DNA from: Symsagittifera roscoffensis | Taxonomy: Eukaryota > Xenacoelomorpha > Acoela > Convolutidae | Direction of reading: 5' to 3' | NCBI RefSeq assembly: GCF_963678635.1 | Contig: NC_087064.1 | Location: forward strand, 58,848,338 to 58,912,337 | Length of the DNA: 64,000 nt | In this document: positions 12,734 to 25,575 of the stretch, one piece after another | Numbering within the stretch: position 1 is the first letter of the stretch | How the letters are laid out: the number at the start of each line of letters is the position of its first letter | The notes under the pieces: model-generated | Told to the model about the DNA's origin: nothing | The model's database searches: none | Seen by the model: only the letters and a program-made list of their open reading frames with translations | Made by a program: the position numbers and the translations under genes

Positions 12734-14893
12734 GTCTGACGGGGAGTGGAAATTCTACCGCACCAAATTCTGTGTTGTTACTCAAGCCAGGATTCCTCGC
12801 CAAGTCGAACCCCCTCACGCCTCCATCCACATTCCAGAACAACCAACTAGTCTGTTCTTGATTGGATATTCCTTACGTCGTGTAGCCAACCATCAAAACA
12901 GCTTCTGTCGCTGATTCTCTGCATTCCCCCTGCGCCTCTAACTGTAGGATGGCATTCAACATCACCGCCATCCTCTCATCGATCTGGGGTAGTCCAGATC
13001 CCTCAAGTGTTTGTACAGTTCATCGAGCGTGGGTCTCTTGAGCGCCGCAGGCATAGATTTCCAAAAGCGATCTGCCATTGTCACGATCTTTAGATGATCT
13101 CAACTCGAGAGTTACTTTGTAAACCAACTTGAGAATTGCCTTACCAATCAACTTGAGAAATACCTTGTGAACCAACTTGAGAACTTGAGAAATGTCTCAC
13201 TTCGAATGATGTTAATCGTGAACTTGTTCAAGACCTTCTCTTTCTTTTCAATTGAGTGCGGCTAGATCGTCAACTCAATTTTACAAATCAATCTGAAAAT
13301 AAAAACCATTTTTAGATTAAGATGTTCTGTTCCTAACCTAACCTCCCCCCCATTATTGTGGTTAAAACATCATCCCTCTATTTGTCTCACTAAAATAGTT
13401 CAATTGGAAGTTTTTAAGAGCATGCAGATTCATTTAATTTTTTAGCACATCAACTCTTTTAAATTATAATTGTCATGCCAACCACGTTAAAATCCATCTA
13501 CCTGCTTCGAGATCCCCGTGTACCCTTACTCGAGATCCCCATGTACCCCCAACTCAAGACCTCCATTATCCACCCGTAGCTCAGGTGATACTCAAGTAGT
13601 ATTTCTTGTGTAGGTGTACCATTATATCCGTTTCTGCGAAGATCACGTGTAGGATGGCATATAACTCCCTTGGGCTCAACTTGCCCCTGTTTGGGTCATA
13701 AACAGGTATCGAGACCTCCACTATCCATCTTTCAATCATGAAGTCTCTCAGCCTCGTTGGTGCTGGCATCACGTGCTCAGGATCTATCGTGTTCCTTTCA
13801 TTGACCCTTGTTACCAGAAAGCACAGGTATTTGCCCGGGACTTGTGAAACTGATGGGGAAGCGCAGCCATTCCTCCCAGCCCCGGTCTCTGTCTGAACAG
13901 AAACTCCACGTTCTGGTACTCTTTCTTGAAGTCCGCCTCTAGGCTCGATTTGAAGCTCATGTCCGCCATTATACAGATCGCACTAGTCCTGTCTGAAAAA
14001 ATGAAGTCGTTTCCGTTATCAGGATGTTCTCTGAGTGTTCATTGGGTATTTCAAATTTTGTTTTGAAGTTTCATCCTATGGTAGGCACGGCTTCTTCCTC
14101 GTTCAGTTCTAGCCCGCTGGTCTCTCTCACTTCTCTGAGTTTCTTTATCATCAAATTTCCGGTGTAGGTAAGTCCTACCCCCACACCCCGGACAAAAACA
14201 TTTATCGAAGTCCCCGTCAATGATGCTGGTTCTAAATTGTCTGGCGGTATCTCGAGCGGCCTGTCGGTTGCTGTCCAACCGAAGAGGGGATATTCCGTTT
14301 TTACGTGTTGTTCTGCTGACACGTCGACCTGCTGGATCCTTTGCTCTTCATCTCCTTTGCTCTTGACATCATGCATCCACTCTAGAGTTCTCACGTTTGT
14401 GTTCTCCCTCCTTTCGATCTCGCTCTGCTCTGTTACCTGTTGTACCTCATGCCTGTCCGTTTGCGATTACCACTCCTGGTTCCTGCTGTTATCGGCAAGT
14501 CTCGTTACGTCCAATTTGGCACCTCATCCTGCTCCGGGTCGTTCCAGTCTTCCTCCGCAAAGGATTCCGCATCTGAGCCTGCTTCTATTTTTTCATTATC
14601 GTCCATGCTCACCTCTTCGTTGCCATCATTTTTTTCCCTGGTGCCTTTTTCGTTCACTTCGCATCCTGGCTCTACCAACAGGTACTCTAGTCCATCCATG
14701 TTCTGCGGTACGCACCAGTCCTCCGGAGATGGGACATAGGGCTTCAGGTTTTCATAATGGGCTGCTCGCCCCGAACTCATACGGTAGAACCGTCCCAGCT
14801 GGTGTACTTCCGTGATCATGAATAGTCCTCTCCACTTCTTGAGTAGTTTTTTCGTCCCCTTGGGAGATATGACATTCTGGAACACCCAGACGT
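12734..14893 (-). repeat. 2.15-kb tandem duplication, right copy
   Basis: This is the second unit of the direct duplication, contiguous in sense with the integrase core upstream (14907 onwards), so it is probably the original position. The junction with the left copy at 12733/12734 shows a 2-bp overlap (GT). Its SGNH N-terminus (12594-12842) is fused at the junction to integrase C-terminal sequence of the left copy. Confidence 0.9.
13575..14035 (-). pseudogene. Macro-domain remnant attached to the Element 2 integrase
   Basis: The homologue of residues 836-985 of the Element 1 integrase protein. The frame at 13581-13772 keeps TRLRDF, YDPNRGKL and FAETDIMVHLHKKYYLSI, and the N-terminal half (ADMSFKS..ADFKKEY) lies near 13920-14000 in another frame. 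The macro domain was thus already part of the element before the two large copies diverged. Confidence 0.7.
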
Positions 14894-14906
14894 ATTGACC
14901 CACTGA

Positions 14907-16220
14907 TTACGGTTTAGCCTGCTGTATCTTTTCATCATATTTCTTCCGCTGCCTTATTTGCGCTTGCGCCGAGTTCCTCCTGCAGAGCTCGTTTAGTTCC
15001 TGTTGTATCTTGACCGCCTCCTTCACATAAGCTTGAGGCGACGTCTTTTTCCCTTCGTATTCTGGGTAAAAAAACGTTAGGGGCATTGCTCTCTCCTTGC
15101 CCGTTAACATCATGAAGGGACTGATTCCTGTCGTCGAGTGTTGCATGCTGTTGTACGCCCCCACCACTTGCGGTAGATACTTATCCCAGTCTGTCATGTA
15201 TCTCGAGCAAAATACCATCAGCATGTTCACCAACGTACTGTTCTGTCTGTCCACTAACCCGTTAGTCTGAGGATGGTAAGTCGTCGAGTGCGCTTGAGCA
15301 TTGTGTGACCTCTTCATCAGTTCTTTTGTCAGGTCACCCACGAAGGCCTTGCCGTTGTCCGATTGAAATGTCATCGGAAAACCATATCGGGATATCCAAG
15401 GTATTATCAAGGAGTCACAATTCTCCTCCGCTGAGGCTGTTTGACAGAGCACTGCTTCCGCCAACTTGGTAAAGTGGTCTATTATGACCAGTATCTGGTT
15501 ATATCCCGACTATGTCATGCAGATCTTCTGTTGGTCTATCTGCACCACCTCATTGAATTCCGAGCTCTCAAGGGACTTGAGTGGGAACTTCGTCTTCCGT
15601 GGGTCTTTCACTTGTAGACATGCCAGACATGCGTTCACCCATCTCTCGCAGGCTTTTCTTAATCCCGGCCAATCAAACCTTTGTAGTATTCTCTGTTGCA
15701 CTTTGTCTATCCCCTGATGTCCCATTTGATCGTATGATCTGAATAACACCTCCGTCTGGTACAACTGTGGTAGTATGATGAGGTTATGCTTGTGTAGTAT
15801 CTTCTCCTCATCCTTTCTCCTGCATGCTACCACCCCATAAGCTGTATGATAGAGCAAATGCTTACTTTTTTTGTAGAACTGGCTCAAAATCTTGTAGTTG
15901 TCTTCTACCAGGTCTCCTTTCTCCTTGGCTCTCGTCCGGATCCATTTGGAGAGATTGCTTGTCATCTTATCATTCTTTTGGGCTCTTATCAGATCCGACA
16001 GCCTATATCTCGCCTTGACGTGCTCCTTTAATGCCATTATTTGACCATTCATTTCTCCAGGACTGTGGATGTCATCTTTCAATTTGACGCAAACTATCCT
16101 CCTCGGGATCTTCCTGTCATCTTCTGACACCAGGTTTGTTCTGACGTTCGAGTTACATGATAGCTGCCTTAACGGTTTCCCTGACACTGCAATTCTTTCA
16201 AGTTCTTCACCTCCACGCAC
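14907..16220 (-). pseudogene. Element 2 integrase core, broken
   Basis: Frame 15510-16220 holds the HHCC zinc region (SYDQMGHQG and CLACLQVK) and the first catalytic Asp (QIDQQKI). It ends at an in-frame TAG at 15510-15512, after which the same frame resumes (14907-15464) with SDNGKAF, HPQTNG and GLVDRQN. The third catalytic position is Asp instead of Glu. Zinc region, core and C-terminal part are in the Ty3/Gypsy order. Confidence 0.85.
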
Positions 16221-17130
16221 CTACTGCTGATCCAGGTTGTACGTTCCTGAGGAGGGACTCGTTTGTAGTTCTCTATCTCGGTGCCTCATCTTCTCTTCTG
16301 CCAGTATCATGCATAGACTATCTTGATCACCGCTGCTTTTCTCTGAGTCTTCATCCCATTCTTCACACTCCCCGGACAAATTTTCTTCCTCGGCACTGTC
16401 CCTCTCCCCGGACTCTTGACCCAGTCCCAGGTCCTCAGCCTCCTTCTTGAATGCTACCATCTTCTTACTGACCATAGTCCTCTCAAGTACGTCCTCAGGG
16501 ATTCTATCAACCAATGACTGCACGACTTCTCTTCCATCAGGTTTCCTTTCTTTCGAGGAGCCCTCTTTACCATCCGCCTTTCTTCTCAATATCGTGACCT
16601 CTGGTTCTTCTGCACCCTTCTCTTGTATCACAGGTTTATCGCCTGCCAGTTTCTCGAGTAATCTCACCAAGTCTTCATTTATCTGTGCATCTCCCGTTTC
16701 GCCTTTCGCCTTGAGCGTCTCCCTCACAATTTTTGACTTGAGCATTATCCCTATCGGCATCCCTCGGGTCTTTTTCAAGATTGTTTTCTGTAGACGTTCC
16801 TTTGGTAGTTCCAGGTGATCTTCTATGGGTTTGCCAGACTTGCCGAGCCATCTCGTGAGTGGAAGGCTATCATACGTTTCCTTATCCATGAAGGAGAAGC
16901 CATCTTTGATTTCTGGCCTATCCGCCTCCCTCTGTTCCTGTCTCTCGTAGAACTCCGTCTTCTTACTCACGCTGTCGGCATTTTGATGTTTGTCTCTCGT
17001 CCTATGCTCAATTATCATGTTGTATCCATCCAAGCGAACTATTCATCTCCCTATGTAGCTTTGATCCATTGAGTACGTTTTCAACGAGCTGAGTGCCCTG
17101 TTGTCGACTCGTAACTTGAACGGCCCGCTG
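16221..17130 (-). pseudogene. Element 2 RNase H end and RT-integrase linker
   Basis: The frame 16221-17033 starts in the last RNase H block (IIEHRTRDKHQNAD) and runs through DGFSFMDKETYD and LPLTRWL into an acidic linker. It ends at a TAG at 16221-16223, beyond which the same frame continues as integrase. In Element 2 RT and integrase are therefore in one frame, unlike Element 1. The 13-mer ACTCCCCGGACAA at 16367-16379 equals the 3' polypurine-tract core of Element 1 on the opposite strand. The left edge of Element 3 interrupts the RNase H at 17130. Confidence 0.8.
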
Positions 17131-18044
17131 TGTGACATTCGACCAGAATGGACAAAATGCAATCTCTGCAGATTTCGAATTTTTAGCAGCGAGCCTTCCG
17201 AGTTGGTGATTTCGAAGGATTAAGAACGTTGTTCGAACGATTGAACAAAACGTGAAGGTTGAAGGATTCGGAAATTGCTAAATTTTAAATTTTCGAAGTG
17301 ATTAGGTAACATTTCTGAGAAACGTCAGAAACGGCCATTTTGGCAGAAAAGCTGAAAAGCGACAGAATAACGATAGTCGCACTGACGAAAACAACAAAAA
17401 TTGTGATAGAAAAACAACAGAGAAAAACAGAAGGACGTTCCGAGTTGCAACTATTGTGTCGCTACAATAGTTGCAAGGCCGTTGCAGACAACGGTGAAGG
17501 GTGGAAGATAGCCTTCCGGATTACGAAGAAGTAAAGATTAACGAGCTTGATTCAGTGGATTCAAGAATCCGGAAGGGTTTCGGAACTGAAACTTTTATTC
17601 TTTCATATAAACTTTTAGCTTCTTGTCATGTCCTGATTTGAATTTAATTAACAACTGGATCCGTTTTGATAAGGATGAGAAGCTAGGAGTTGGGGGAAAG
17701 GGTTGATCCATCTTCGATGGAGATGATGATTTTTATCTACTGAACAAAAACAATAATAATATAATAAGTAGTAGCTCTGTTTTTAGGAGTGACCTCGTGG
17801 TCTGGGGATACTGAGACCCAGCCATGAGCTCACTATTTCTGCATGTAATTAAGTTAATTTGAGTGTTTTGACCGAAGCCGAAAGCAGTAACGTTTTTGTC
17901 GACCCGATGTTAGAAAAGACCACCAAAAGTACTGGCTTGGTAGAGACGGTGAAAAGCATATAAAGCTCTGTTTAGACGTTAGCCAGTCGTCTTAGGACTT
18001 AGTTTTATTTTCCGTCGATATGTATCTTCCGGGCGAATGTTACA
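17131..18044 (+). repeat. Element 3 5' LTR
   Basis: 914 bp, starting TGTGACATTCG and ending GGGCGAATGTTACA. The termini match the Element 1 LTR in sense, but the body differs. The last 594 bp are repeated at 23740-24333. Confidence 0.85.
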
Positions 18045-21018
18045 TACATGTTTTTATGGCGCTCCTGGATGTTATTCTTTTTTAACATCATGACCGGCAG
18101 AACCGTTAACGAGCACTCCGCGCCGAGCAGATGCTCACATTAACGCCCTTAATAGGCCTAAACCGCCGGGGCGGAAGGGTAGTTCGGAACGCGGAAGCCT
18201 TCAGGATTACCGTGAATAGCTTTTTAACTTAGTTAAGACAGAAAATTCACAAATCAGGAAGGGTGGGGGGATCGGCCATTCCCTCGTTCCCTGAGAGGTT
18301 TGTGACCAAAAACACTTAAAGATATGTATAAAACCAAACAAAAAGTAGTATAGTACCCAAGAAAAACAAAAAATATAAAAAAATAACCGAAAAAACCAAA
18401 AACAGTAAAAAAAAAAAAAGTAAAAAATCAGTAGAAATCATCCCCCCAGACAAGATGTGATCCGACCCCCCCGTTTGTTGTTGATAGATATATTGTTGTT
18501 ACAGGCATTTATATCAGTCAGGATTGTTACGATCAATTTTGTAGCCTGTTTGTGAGGCTTGTACTGTAGGGTTATTTGAGCATTTAAGCACGTTAATGAT
18601 AAATTGCGCTCAATCCGGAAGGGTCAGCTGATTTGCGCTCAATTTGGAAGGGTCTTGGGAGAAGACTGATCCGGCAAGCAGTACAAGGAGCAACAAGAAG
18701 ACGCTCGACGACAACAACAATCGACTGTTGGGTATCGTTAACAAGTTTTGTATCCCTTTTGATACAAAAAGTAAGATAGTAAACTGTGGGGGGCTGTGTA
18801 GTGACCCTTCACCGAACTGCGAATATCCGAGTTAAGCACCTTAATTCGGATATTAAACAAACCCGGAGGGGTATAGTATTACTAATATTATTACTAATAT
18901 AGCCTATAATAATACTCTTATACCGTTTTTCAGTGAAAAACACAGAAAGTAGACCGGTTTTTAGGGTCAAAATAGCGATATTTTGATCACCCCACAAGTC
19001 GCGATTTTTGAGATATCGATATTTTTTGAAACGGAAAAAAGCGCTAAGGTAGTGTGTTACATTGTAACTGCACTACCATAATAGATAGAACCGGTTAAGT
19101 TTAGTTCGAAAGTGGTTGGAACTATTTTGGTACTGAAAACCGAAATTTCGTGATTTTTGAGAAAACGAAACACTATAAATTCAAAAAAAATTTTTTGAAA
19201 TTTTTGAGTTACAACAGTAAAAACAGTTGTTCGGACAACGTCCACTAGTGAATCTACAAGTTTTAAAACCCGCTACCCGAAAGCCTTCCGGGTTACAGAG
19301 AAATCGAACTTAAATAAGATAGTTTTTCTAAAATTTTTTCAACTAAAGCGTTTTAGATCGGGTCTTTTGCATTGAACTAGAAGAGTATAGGCCTTCTGAG
19401 CTCGGATCAATAAATTTTAGGTCGAAAGGACCAGATTTGCGGAAAAAGTTAGGCAGAACCTATAATAGAGAAATTTCTTGACTTTAAGAAAAAAGACGTT
19501 TTGGCTAATAACTTTTCGACGACTGAACAGATCCAGTTGATCTTGGTACCAAGAGATCAAAAATTAGCTGGACTTACTGATAGCGACAAAAGTTTTTCGA
19601 AAAAGTATGCGTGAAAATTTTTTGAGGTTGTTTTTAGCAAATTCACCAATTTGGGAGGGTAGACCCTTCACGTTTTATAAATTTCTTTTAGAAAAGCCCT
19701 TATACCGCTACCAAAAGGTAATAGCGGTTGAATAAAGTAACTTTAGGCTGTGCTAGACGAAAAGGGAAGGCTAAAGGCACAGCAAAACCCTAATCGAGCC
19801 GAAGTTAGGCGAGCGATAAGACCCTTCACCGTTAGTGTGAATTGTCAATTAAGAGACTTAACTTCAATCCGGAGGGGACTAGGAAAGGATCATATACCCT
19901 TCCCAGTTAATTCAAACAGCATAATAGCATCGGAGAACGTATCCGGAGGGGTATAGGTTGAAAAAAGGAAATCTCCGAAAAGCTACTTTCACAAAACCGG
20001 AGGGCTCCCAATCCGGAGGGGTCAAAAAATTTTTTCCAAATAAGGAGGGGTCCAAATCCGGAGGGGTCTTATATTAACTAACTCAGAGGGGTCCCAATCC
20101 GGAAGGGTCTAGATTTTGTTAGTCCGGAAGGGTCCTATTTGTGCCAATCCGGAGGGGTATTATTTTATTAAAGGACTTAGGTAGGCGAAAGAAAGACTAA
20201 AGTGAGAGGTATTAGGTTATTAGCACACAGGCTAGGAATCAGTGACTGCACTGGTAACTTGCCTCTCAATAAGAACCAGACCAAAACAAAACAGGTCCGA
20301 ACTCGGATATTCGCGACACTAAGTCTATATTAAAAAGAGGGTGATTCATTGGTGTGGATTGTAACATAATAAGTTTTTGTGAAAAGTGACTGCCCTGAGG
20401 ATTTTAGTAGGTCTAGCTCGGGCAGTCCGAAGGCAGATAGGTAACACAGTACTCGGTGGGTGCAATAGACGCCCACTTGAGAAAATTACTGCCTTCAAAG
20501 TTTTGTCTGTTTGGTGCAGCACCGAGCGGGGAAAGCTTTTTCTTTAAAAGACAAGTTCGACTATTGTACTGTGACCGACTAAAAGTACAATACACATACG
20601 TTTTTTTTCATAGAGATATTGATACTCTGTCATTATATATATATTTTTGTTCTTGATTTTAAATCTACATAAACTGTGCTTGATTGGGTAGTGAGTACAC
20701 TATCTTTTAGATTAACTGACAACAACATATTGTGCTAGTTTTCAAATCTTACGACCGATAATCGGTTAGTGTGAATAATTTTTATTCAAACTGTACTCTG
20801 ATAACATACAGGGATTCGTGGTCACTATTTAATAGAATCTTGTGAAATTTATTGTGTTGTGTCATTATTATTGTTAATAAAACCATAAGGTCACTAGCAA
20901 TCGAGTTAAGTGTATAGGCATTAAGAAGTGACAAATAGAGAATGAGTCTAGACAAGTCAAGGATACCAAAACGAGGTAATAGCTCTAGGAAATTCATACC
21001 TGAAAAGCAAGAAAAACG
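18045..21018 (+). promoter_or_regulatory. Element 3 leader with primer-binding site, motif array and hairpins
   Basis: About 3 kb with no credible gene. A primer-binding site candidate TGGCGCTCCTGG starts at 18057, 12 nt after the LTR. Some sixteen copies of a TCCGG(A/G)(A/G)GGGT-type motif are spread over 18170-20160, densest at 19860-20160. A hairpin with 15-base arms (one mismatch) around CAC lies at 18822-18854, followed by an ACCCGGAGGGG copy. The A-rich stretch at 18320-18430 matches the Element 1 leader at 58140-58270. Confidence 0.6.
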
Positions 21019-23499
21019 ATGACCGATCCTTTTGTGGATTGGATCAAGCGATCCCGGTCCGACAAAGGGGAGACGGTTTCAGGCAGAATGGTTGAAACGA
21101 GAAGTCAGAAGACCTCAGAAGAGCGTAAAGAACTGTTAGAAGTGGATGTCAACACAGACCATGCCATGAACGACAACCAGGAAGTACATGGACTGGAAGG
21201 GAGAAGCAGAAGGCTGGCAAGTGAATCTACTCCGGTAGAACAAGGCCATGATTTTGCTACTTCCACCTGGACGTTGGATCGAGAAGAGATATCAGAACTG
21301 TCCGACATCTCAACTGAAATAGCGGCAACTAGAAGATCTCCATCAGACAACACTATGATGGCAGGCGGAGTTGAGAAACAAACAACGTCATCATCGTTCT
21401 CAGAGAGAATGAGGAACACCTTCGGAAACATCTTTCCATTCACCATGCGAGGAGGCGCAGGAAATGAAGGTGAATCCCAGGAGGAGGAGGACGAAGAAGA
21501 GCAAGTGGACTTTGGATCTCAAGTCAGCCTCAATAGTTCGACCCAGGAGAATGAGGCATACGTCGGAAGAGAGACTGGAACCATGGACAAATTTGGTGTG
21601 GTGAGAACGATAAGCAAAGAGGCAAACACACCGGGCCAGTCAAGAGACTTCGCGACTATGACAAATTCAAAGCTGCAAGCTGGGGAGAGTAGAAATAGAG
21701 AGCTGGGCAACGCATTGGCGGATCCTGAGGTAGATAATGAAAAGACGTCGAGGCAGAGAGTCAAGGCCCGGATCTCGACCAGCACGAAGCTACCTGGGAC
21801 CGACAGGGTTGCACCGCCACTAGTAACGCCACTCGTGAATAACGGGGCAGCACTAGAAGAAGCCTTAAACAACATAGTGGACAGTTTAGGAGAACAAAAT
21901 GAACAGATGTCAATAAGGATGAGTGAACTAGAAAGAGCAGTTCACATTGAAAGAGAAAGTATGCGGGAAGAAATAAACCGCAATAGACAAGAAGTTGGCA
22001 GGAGCGAAAAACGCTTGAAAGAAAGAACGGACGAGCATATGGCGAAGAACTTGTCGCGAATGACAAAAGAGGCGGAACAGCGAGAGTTACGTTTAAGAGA
22101 CGAAATGGAGAAGTTAAGAATTCATCAAGAGCAGTCTCTTGGGACTCTTGACACAAAGATAGAAGCGATGATGGAGAGGCGAACTCAGGCTATCATGGAT
22201 AGGTTGATCGGGCTACTAAGCAGCAAGAGTGGACCAAAAGAAGGAAAACCGAACTCGGGAGGTCCCAGCAGGGAGCCGAGGGTGAACTTCAATGAACATC
22301 AAAAGAGGAAGACGTATGGATCCACTAGAGGCAGGGGCAGTTCATCAGGCTATGCCACAAGGGGTAATGGAACATGGGGCCCGAACAGTAGAACAAGTTC
22401 AACAGGGAACAGACAAACCTCTAACGAACGACCAACGCAAGGCACACATGCGACTGGGAGAAGTGATTCCGGCAACAGGGGGCATGCGAGCCCGAGGAGG
22501 AGTCATGTGGACCAAGCGGGAAACACTCACGGCGATTCGGATTGCATGGATGCACCGCATACAGAGCCTCAGACGAGGTGTGAGGACACTCAGGCGGGAC
22601 ACTCAAGGGATGCTACGGCAATGGCCACAGCATTTGAACCCCTAAACAGGTCTTTGGAGACATTCCTTACAAGGTTATCCAGAACCAATGAACGCAGTGA
22701 GAAGTGCAGAAGAGTCTTTAAGAAACCAAGATGCTATAGAGATGAATCTGATGGCTGTATTGATACCTGGATAGAGGTAATGAAGCTGCATTTCGAGGAA
22801 GAGGACTTGTCGGAGAGACAGGAATGCAGTGCGCTCACCAGCAACTTGGAAGGGACAGCCCTGAACTGTGTCCTGGAGGTCTATGGGCCGTATCAAATAA
22901 TGCTGAACGTGGATGGAATCAGTATTTACACCAGGAGTTATATAACAACAGATGATGACCAAATGGGGCAGATCTATTTGGGTGAGGAGGAGCTCAAAGT
23001 CCGCAGGATAGGCCATGACGCCATGATGGAACAAGACGCAGTACACATTGGATATGAAGCAGATGTGACCGCACATCTGCTCGACACCAACGGAACAAAA
23101 ATCGGAGTGACAGGGCTTCTGGACACAGGATCGGTAGTGAGTGTGATGCCGATAAAAACTTGGGAAAGAATGGGCTTCACGCGGGAAGATCTAATTCCAA
23201 CGAATCTCCGACTGGCCGCCGCCAATCGAGGAACTATCTACGTAGCCGGAAGAACACCAATAACGGTCCTCCACATGGGAAGACGGGATCTTTGGATGAG
23301 CTTCCTGGTGGTAGAGAATTTGGACGACGCCGACCAATTCATCTTGGGCAGAGATTTTGTCAGGAATTTTGACGTGATGATTGACTTGAACAACGGTCTG
23401 ATACGGATTAGAAACCCGGACCGGAAGTATGTTAAGAGACCAATTAATAGGATAATAACAGACGAAAACAAGGTACCAATTTTTTGGATAGAAAAGTAA
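21019..23499 (+). pseudogene. Element 3 gag-protease fusion
   Basis: 826 codons from ATG at 21019. The N-terminal part is acidic and low-complexity, with a coiled coil at about residues 290-380, then a Gly/Arg/Ser-rich region. The first half of the capsid-like domain (ESDGCIDTWIEVMKL, LEGTALNCV) is joined in frame to the protease region (GPYQIM.., then LLDTGSVVSVMP with the DTG active site near residue 700). Comparison with Element 1 shows about 400 codons missing at the join, including the rest of capsid and both zinc knuckles. Near 23487 one extra T in a run shifts the frame and ends the protein early. It could still have made a Gag-like protein before that shift, but without nucleocapsid knuckles. 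Confidence 0.8.
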
Positions 23500-23739
23500 A
23501 ACTACAACCAGGACAAGCTGTGGTAGCAATTTTTAGAATGAGAAATTTGAATTCGTTAAGTGACAGTAAACAGGTTTGCTTTGTACCGAATACAATAGTC
23601 AGAGTTCGGTGATTTTAGGCCGGAGCTTCTCGGTAACGCGAAACGGACTGTGTGTCAGTGTGTTGTTGAACACACTGGACACCACGGTTTCAATCCAGCG
23701 TGGAAAGAAGCTTGGCTACGCTTTGCCGATGAGGACAAT
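23500..23739 (+). pseudogene. Frameshifted end of the Element 3 protease region
   Basis: The protein similarity to the Element 1 protease frame continues in other frames (QAVVAIFRMR, LCVSVLLNTLD, KKLGYALPM). It stops abruptly at about 23739, where the sequence jumps into the middle of the right LTR. This is the right edge of the deletion that removed pol and everything downstream. Confidence 0.7.
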
Positions 23740-24333
23740 CTATTGTGTCGCTACAATAGTTGCAAGGCCGTTGCAGACAACGGTGAAGGGTGGAAGATAG
23801 CCTTCCGGATTACGAAGAAGTAAAGATCAACGAGCGTGATTCAGTGGATTCAAGAATCCGGAAGGGTTTCGGAACTGAAACTTTTATTCTTTTATATAAA
23901 CTTTTAGCTTCTTGTCATGTCCTGATTTGAATTTAATTTACAACTGGATCCATTTTGATAAGGATGAGAAGCTAGGAGTTGGGGGAAAGGGTTGATCCAT
24001 CTTCGATGGAGATGATGATTTTTATCTACTGAACAAAAACAATAGTAATATAATAAGTAGTAGCCCTGTTTTTAGGAGTGACCTCGTGGTCCGGGGATAC
24101 TGAGACCCAGCCATGAGCTCACTATTTCTGCATGTAATTAAGTTAATTTGAGTGTTTTGACCGAAGCCGAAAGCAGTAACATTTTTGTCGACCCGATGTT
24201 GGAAAAGAGCACCAAAAGTACTGGCTTTGGTAGAGACGGTGAAAAGCATATAAAGCTCTGTTTAGACGTTAGCAGTCGTCTTAGGACTTAGTTTTATTTT
24301 CCGTCGATATGTATCTTCCGGGCGAATGTTACA
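23740..24333 (+). repeat. Element 3 3' LTR, 5'-truncated
   Basis: 594 bp matching 17451-18044 base for base apart from about a dozen changes, ending GGGCGAATGTTACA. The first 320 bp of the LTR are absent. Confidence 0.85.
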
Positions 24334-25568
24334 CTGCCTAGGTTTCTCGACAAAGGTAGCCACCGCGAACATTTCTGCTTTGCGCGCCCCGTACTTCATC
24401 TCCGAATCACTCAAGACTTTACTCCCAAAAGCTATTGGTCTCAAGACTGTCTTCCCACTCCACTCCTGCTCTTGATGGAGAATGCCAAAAATCGCTACTA
24501 CCGATGCATCCGTGTCCAGCACGTACATTCCCTTTTCCGTTGGCATCCCTAGCACCGGTGTTTCACACAACTCCTTCTTTATTCTCTGGAATGATTCTTC
24601 CGCTGCGTTGTTCCACGTGAACTTCTTGCCTTTGTGCCTCATCAGTTGCTGCATCGGGTACACTTTTACCGCATAGCCCTTGATGAACTCCCTGTAGTAA
24701 TTCGCAAAACCCAGGAAGCTCATCAATTGATGTTCCGTTTTAGGCGATTTCCACGTCAGAACCGCTTCTACTGCATCTGGGTCTGGTCTGATGCCATGTC
24801 TATCCACCATTCTCCCCAGGTATTTTATCGAGTCCTTGAGTATTTCACTTTTTGATAGTTTGCATTTTAGTCCCGATCTCTTCATGTAGGCAAACACCTC
24901 GTCCAGTCGTTTGATATGATCCTCTAGTGTCGGTGTTGCAATTACCACGTCATCCACCTAGCATATTACCAGTTACACCGGTCAATGTGTGTGCCATCAG
25001 TCGTTGAAATGTGGCCGTGGCGTTGCAAATACCAAAAGGCATCCGTTTCCATTGAAACAGCCCCAGCTCGCAGGCAAACCCTGTCTTGTCCCTGTCCTGC
25101 TTCGTCAGTGGTACCTGCCAAAAAGCTGATCCTAAATCAAGAGTCGTAAAAAAAATTTCGTCCCCCATTTTTGAGAGGCTCTCATCTATTCTGGGTATGG
25201 GATAGGCATCCTTCACCGTGACGGAGTTCAGATATCGAAAGTCGCAGTAAAATTTAATTAGTCGCCCTTCTTTTTAGCCATCACTACTCCACTCGCCCAC
25301 GGTGATTTGGATGGTTCTATCATATCATACTCTAGTAAGGTCTCTATCTCCTTTCTACATGCATCCGATTTGTGTGAGGTCATTCGCCTCGCCCCCTCCC
25401 TATGCGGCACCGCCGTCTCCTCAAGCTCTATTTCATGTTCAACAAAATTACAACATCCAATATCTGCTTTATGTCTCGAAAAAACATCCTCATTCCTCTC
25501 TAGTACACCCTGATGGCTTCGAGCTGTTCATCCGTTACCTTGCCCCTCAAGTGCTCTTTTTCAGGTAA
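24334..25568 (-). pseudogene. Element 2 reverse transcriptase and start of RNase H, broken
   Basis: Minus-strand RT blocks are clear: DAYPIPRIDE, TLDLGSAFWQVPL, QWKRMPFGICNATATFQRLM (24950-25216), then DDVVIATPTLEDH, SFLGFANYYREFI and RNase H VLDTDASVV (24262-24957). The frame changes exactly at the catalytic YVDD box, where the Tyr codon reads TAG, so the enzyme is dead. At the RT N-terminus (near 25340) the frame reads through with Leu codons where Element 1 has a stop. RNase H is cut by Element 3 at 24333. Confidence 0.85.
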
Positions 25569-25575
25569 AATTGGT

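Larger units (their letters stand above)
17131..24333 (+). mobile_element. Element 3: nested, internally deleted Ty3/Gypsy-like element
   Basis: Inserted into the RNase H region of Element 2 in the opposite direction, flanked by CTG on both sides (17128-17130 and 24334-24336). Left LTR 17131-18044, leader 18045-21018, gag-protease frame 21019-23499, and a truncated right LTR 23740-24333. RT, RNase H, integrase and the whole second module are missing, as is the first 320 bp of the right LTR. LTR overlap (594 bp) differs at roughly 2% by eye. It is non-autonomous and would depend on proteins from relatives. Confidence 0.9.

Noticed and set aside
17780-17840. tRNA-like stretch in the Element 3 LTR (GTGACCTCGTGGTC)
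   Set aside because: No B-box at the right spacing and present in both LTR copies; part of the LTR.
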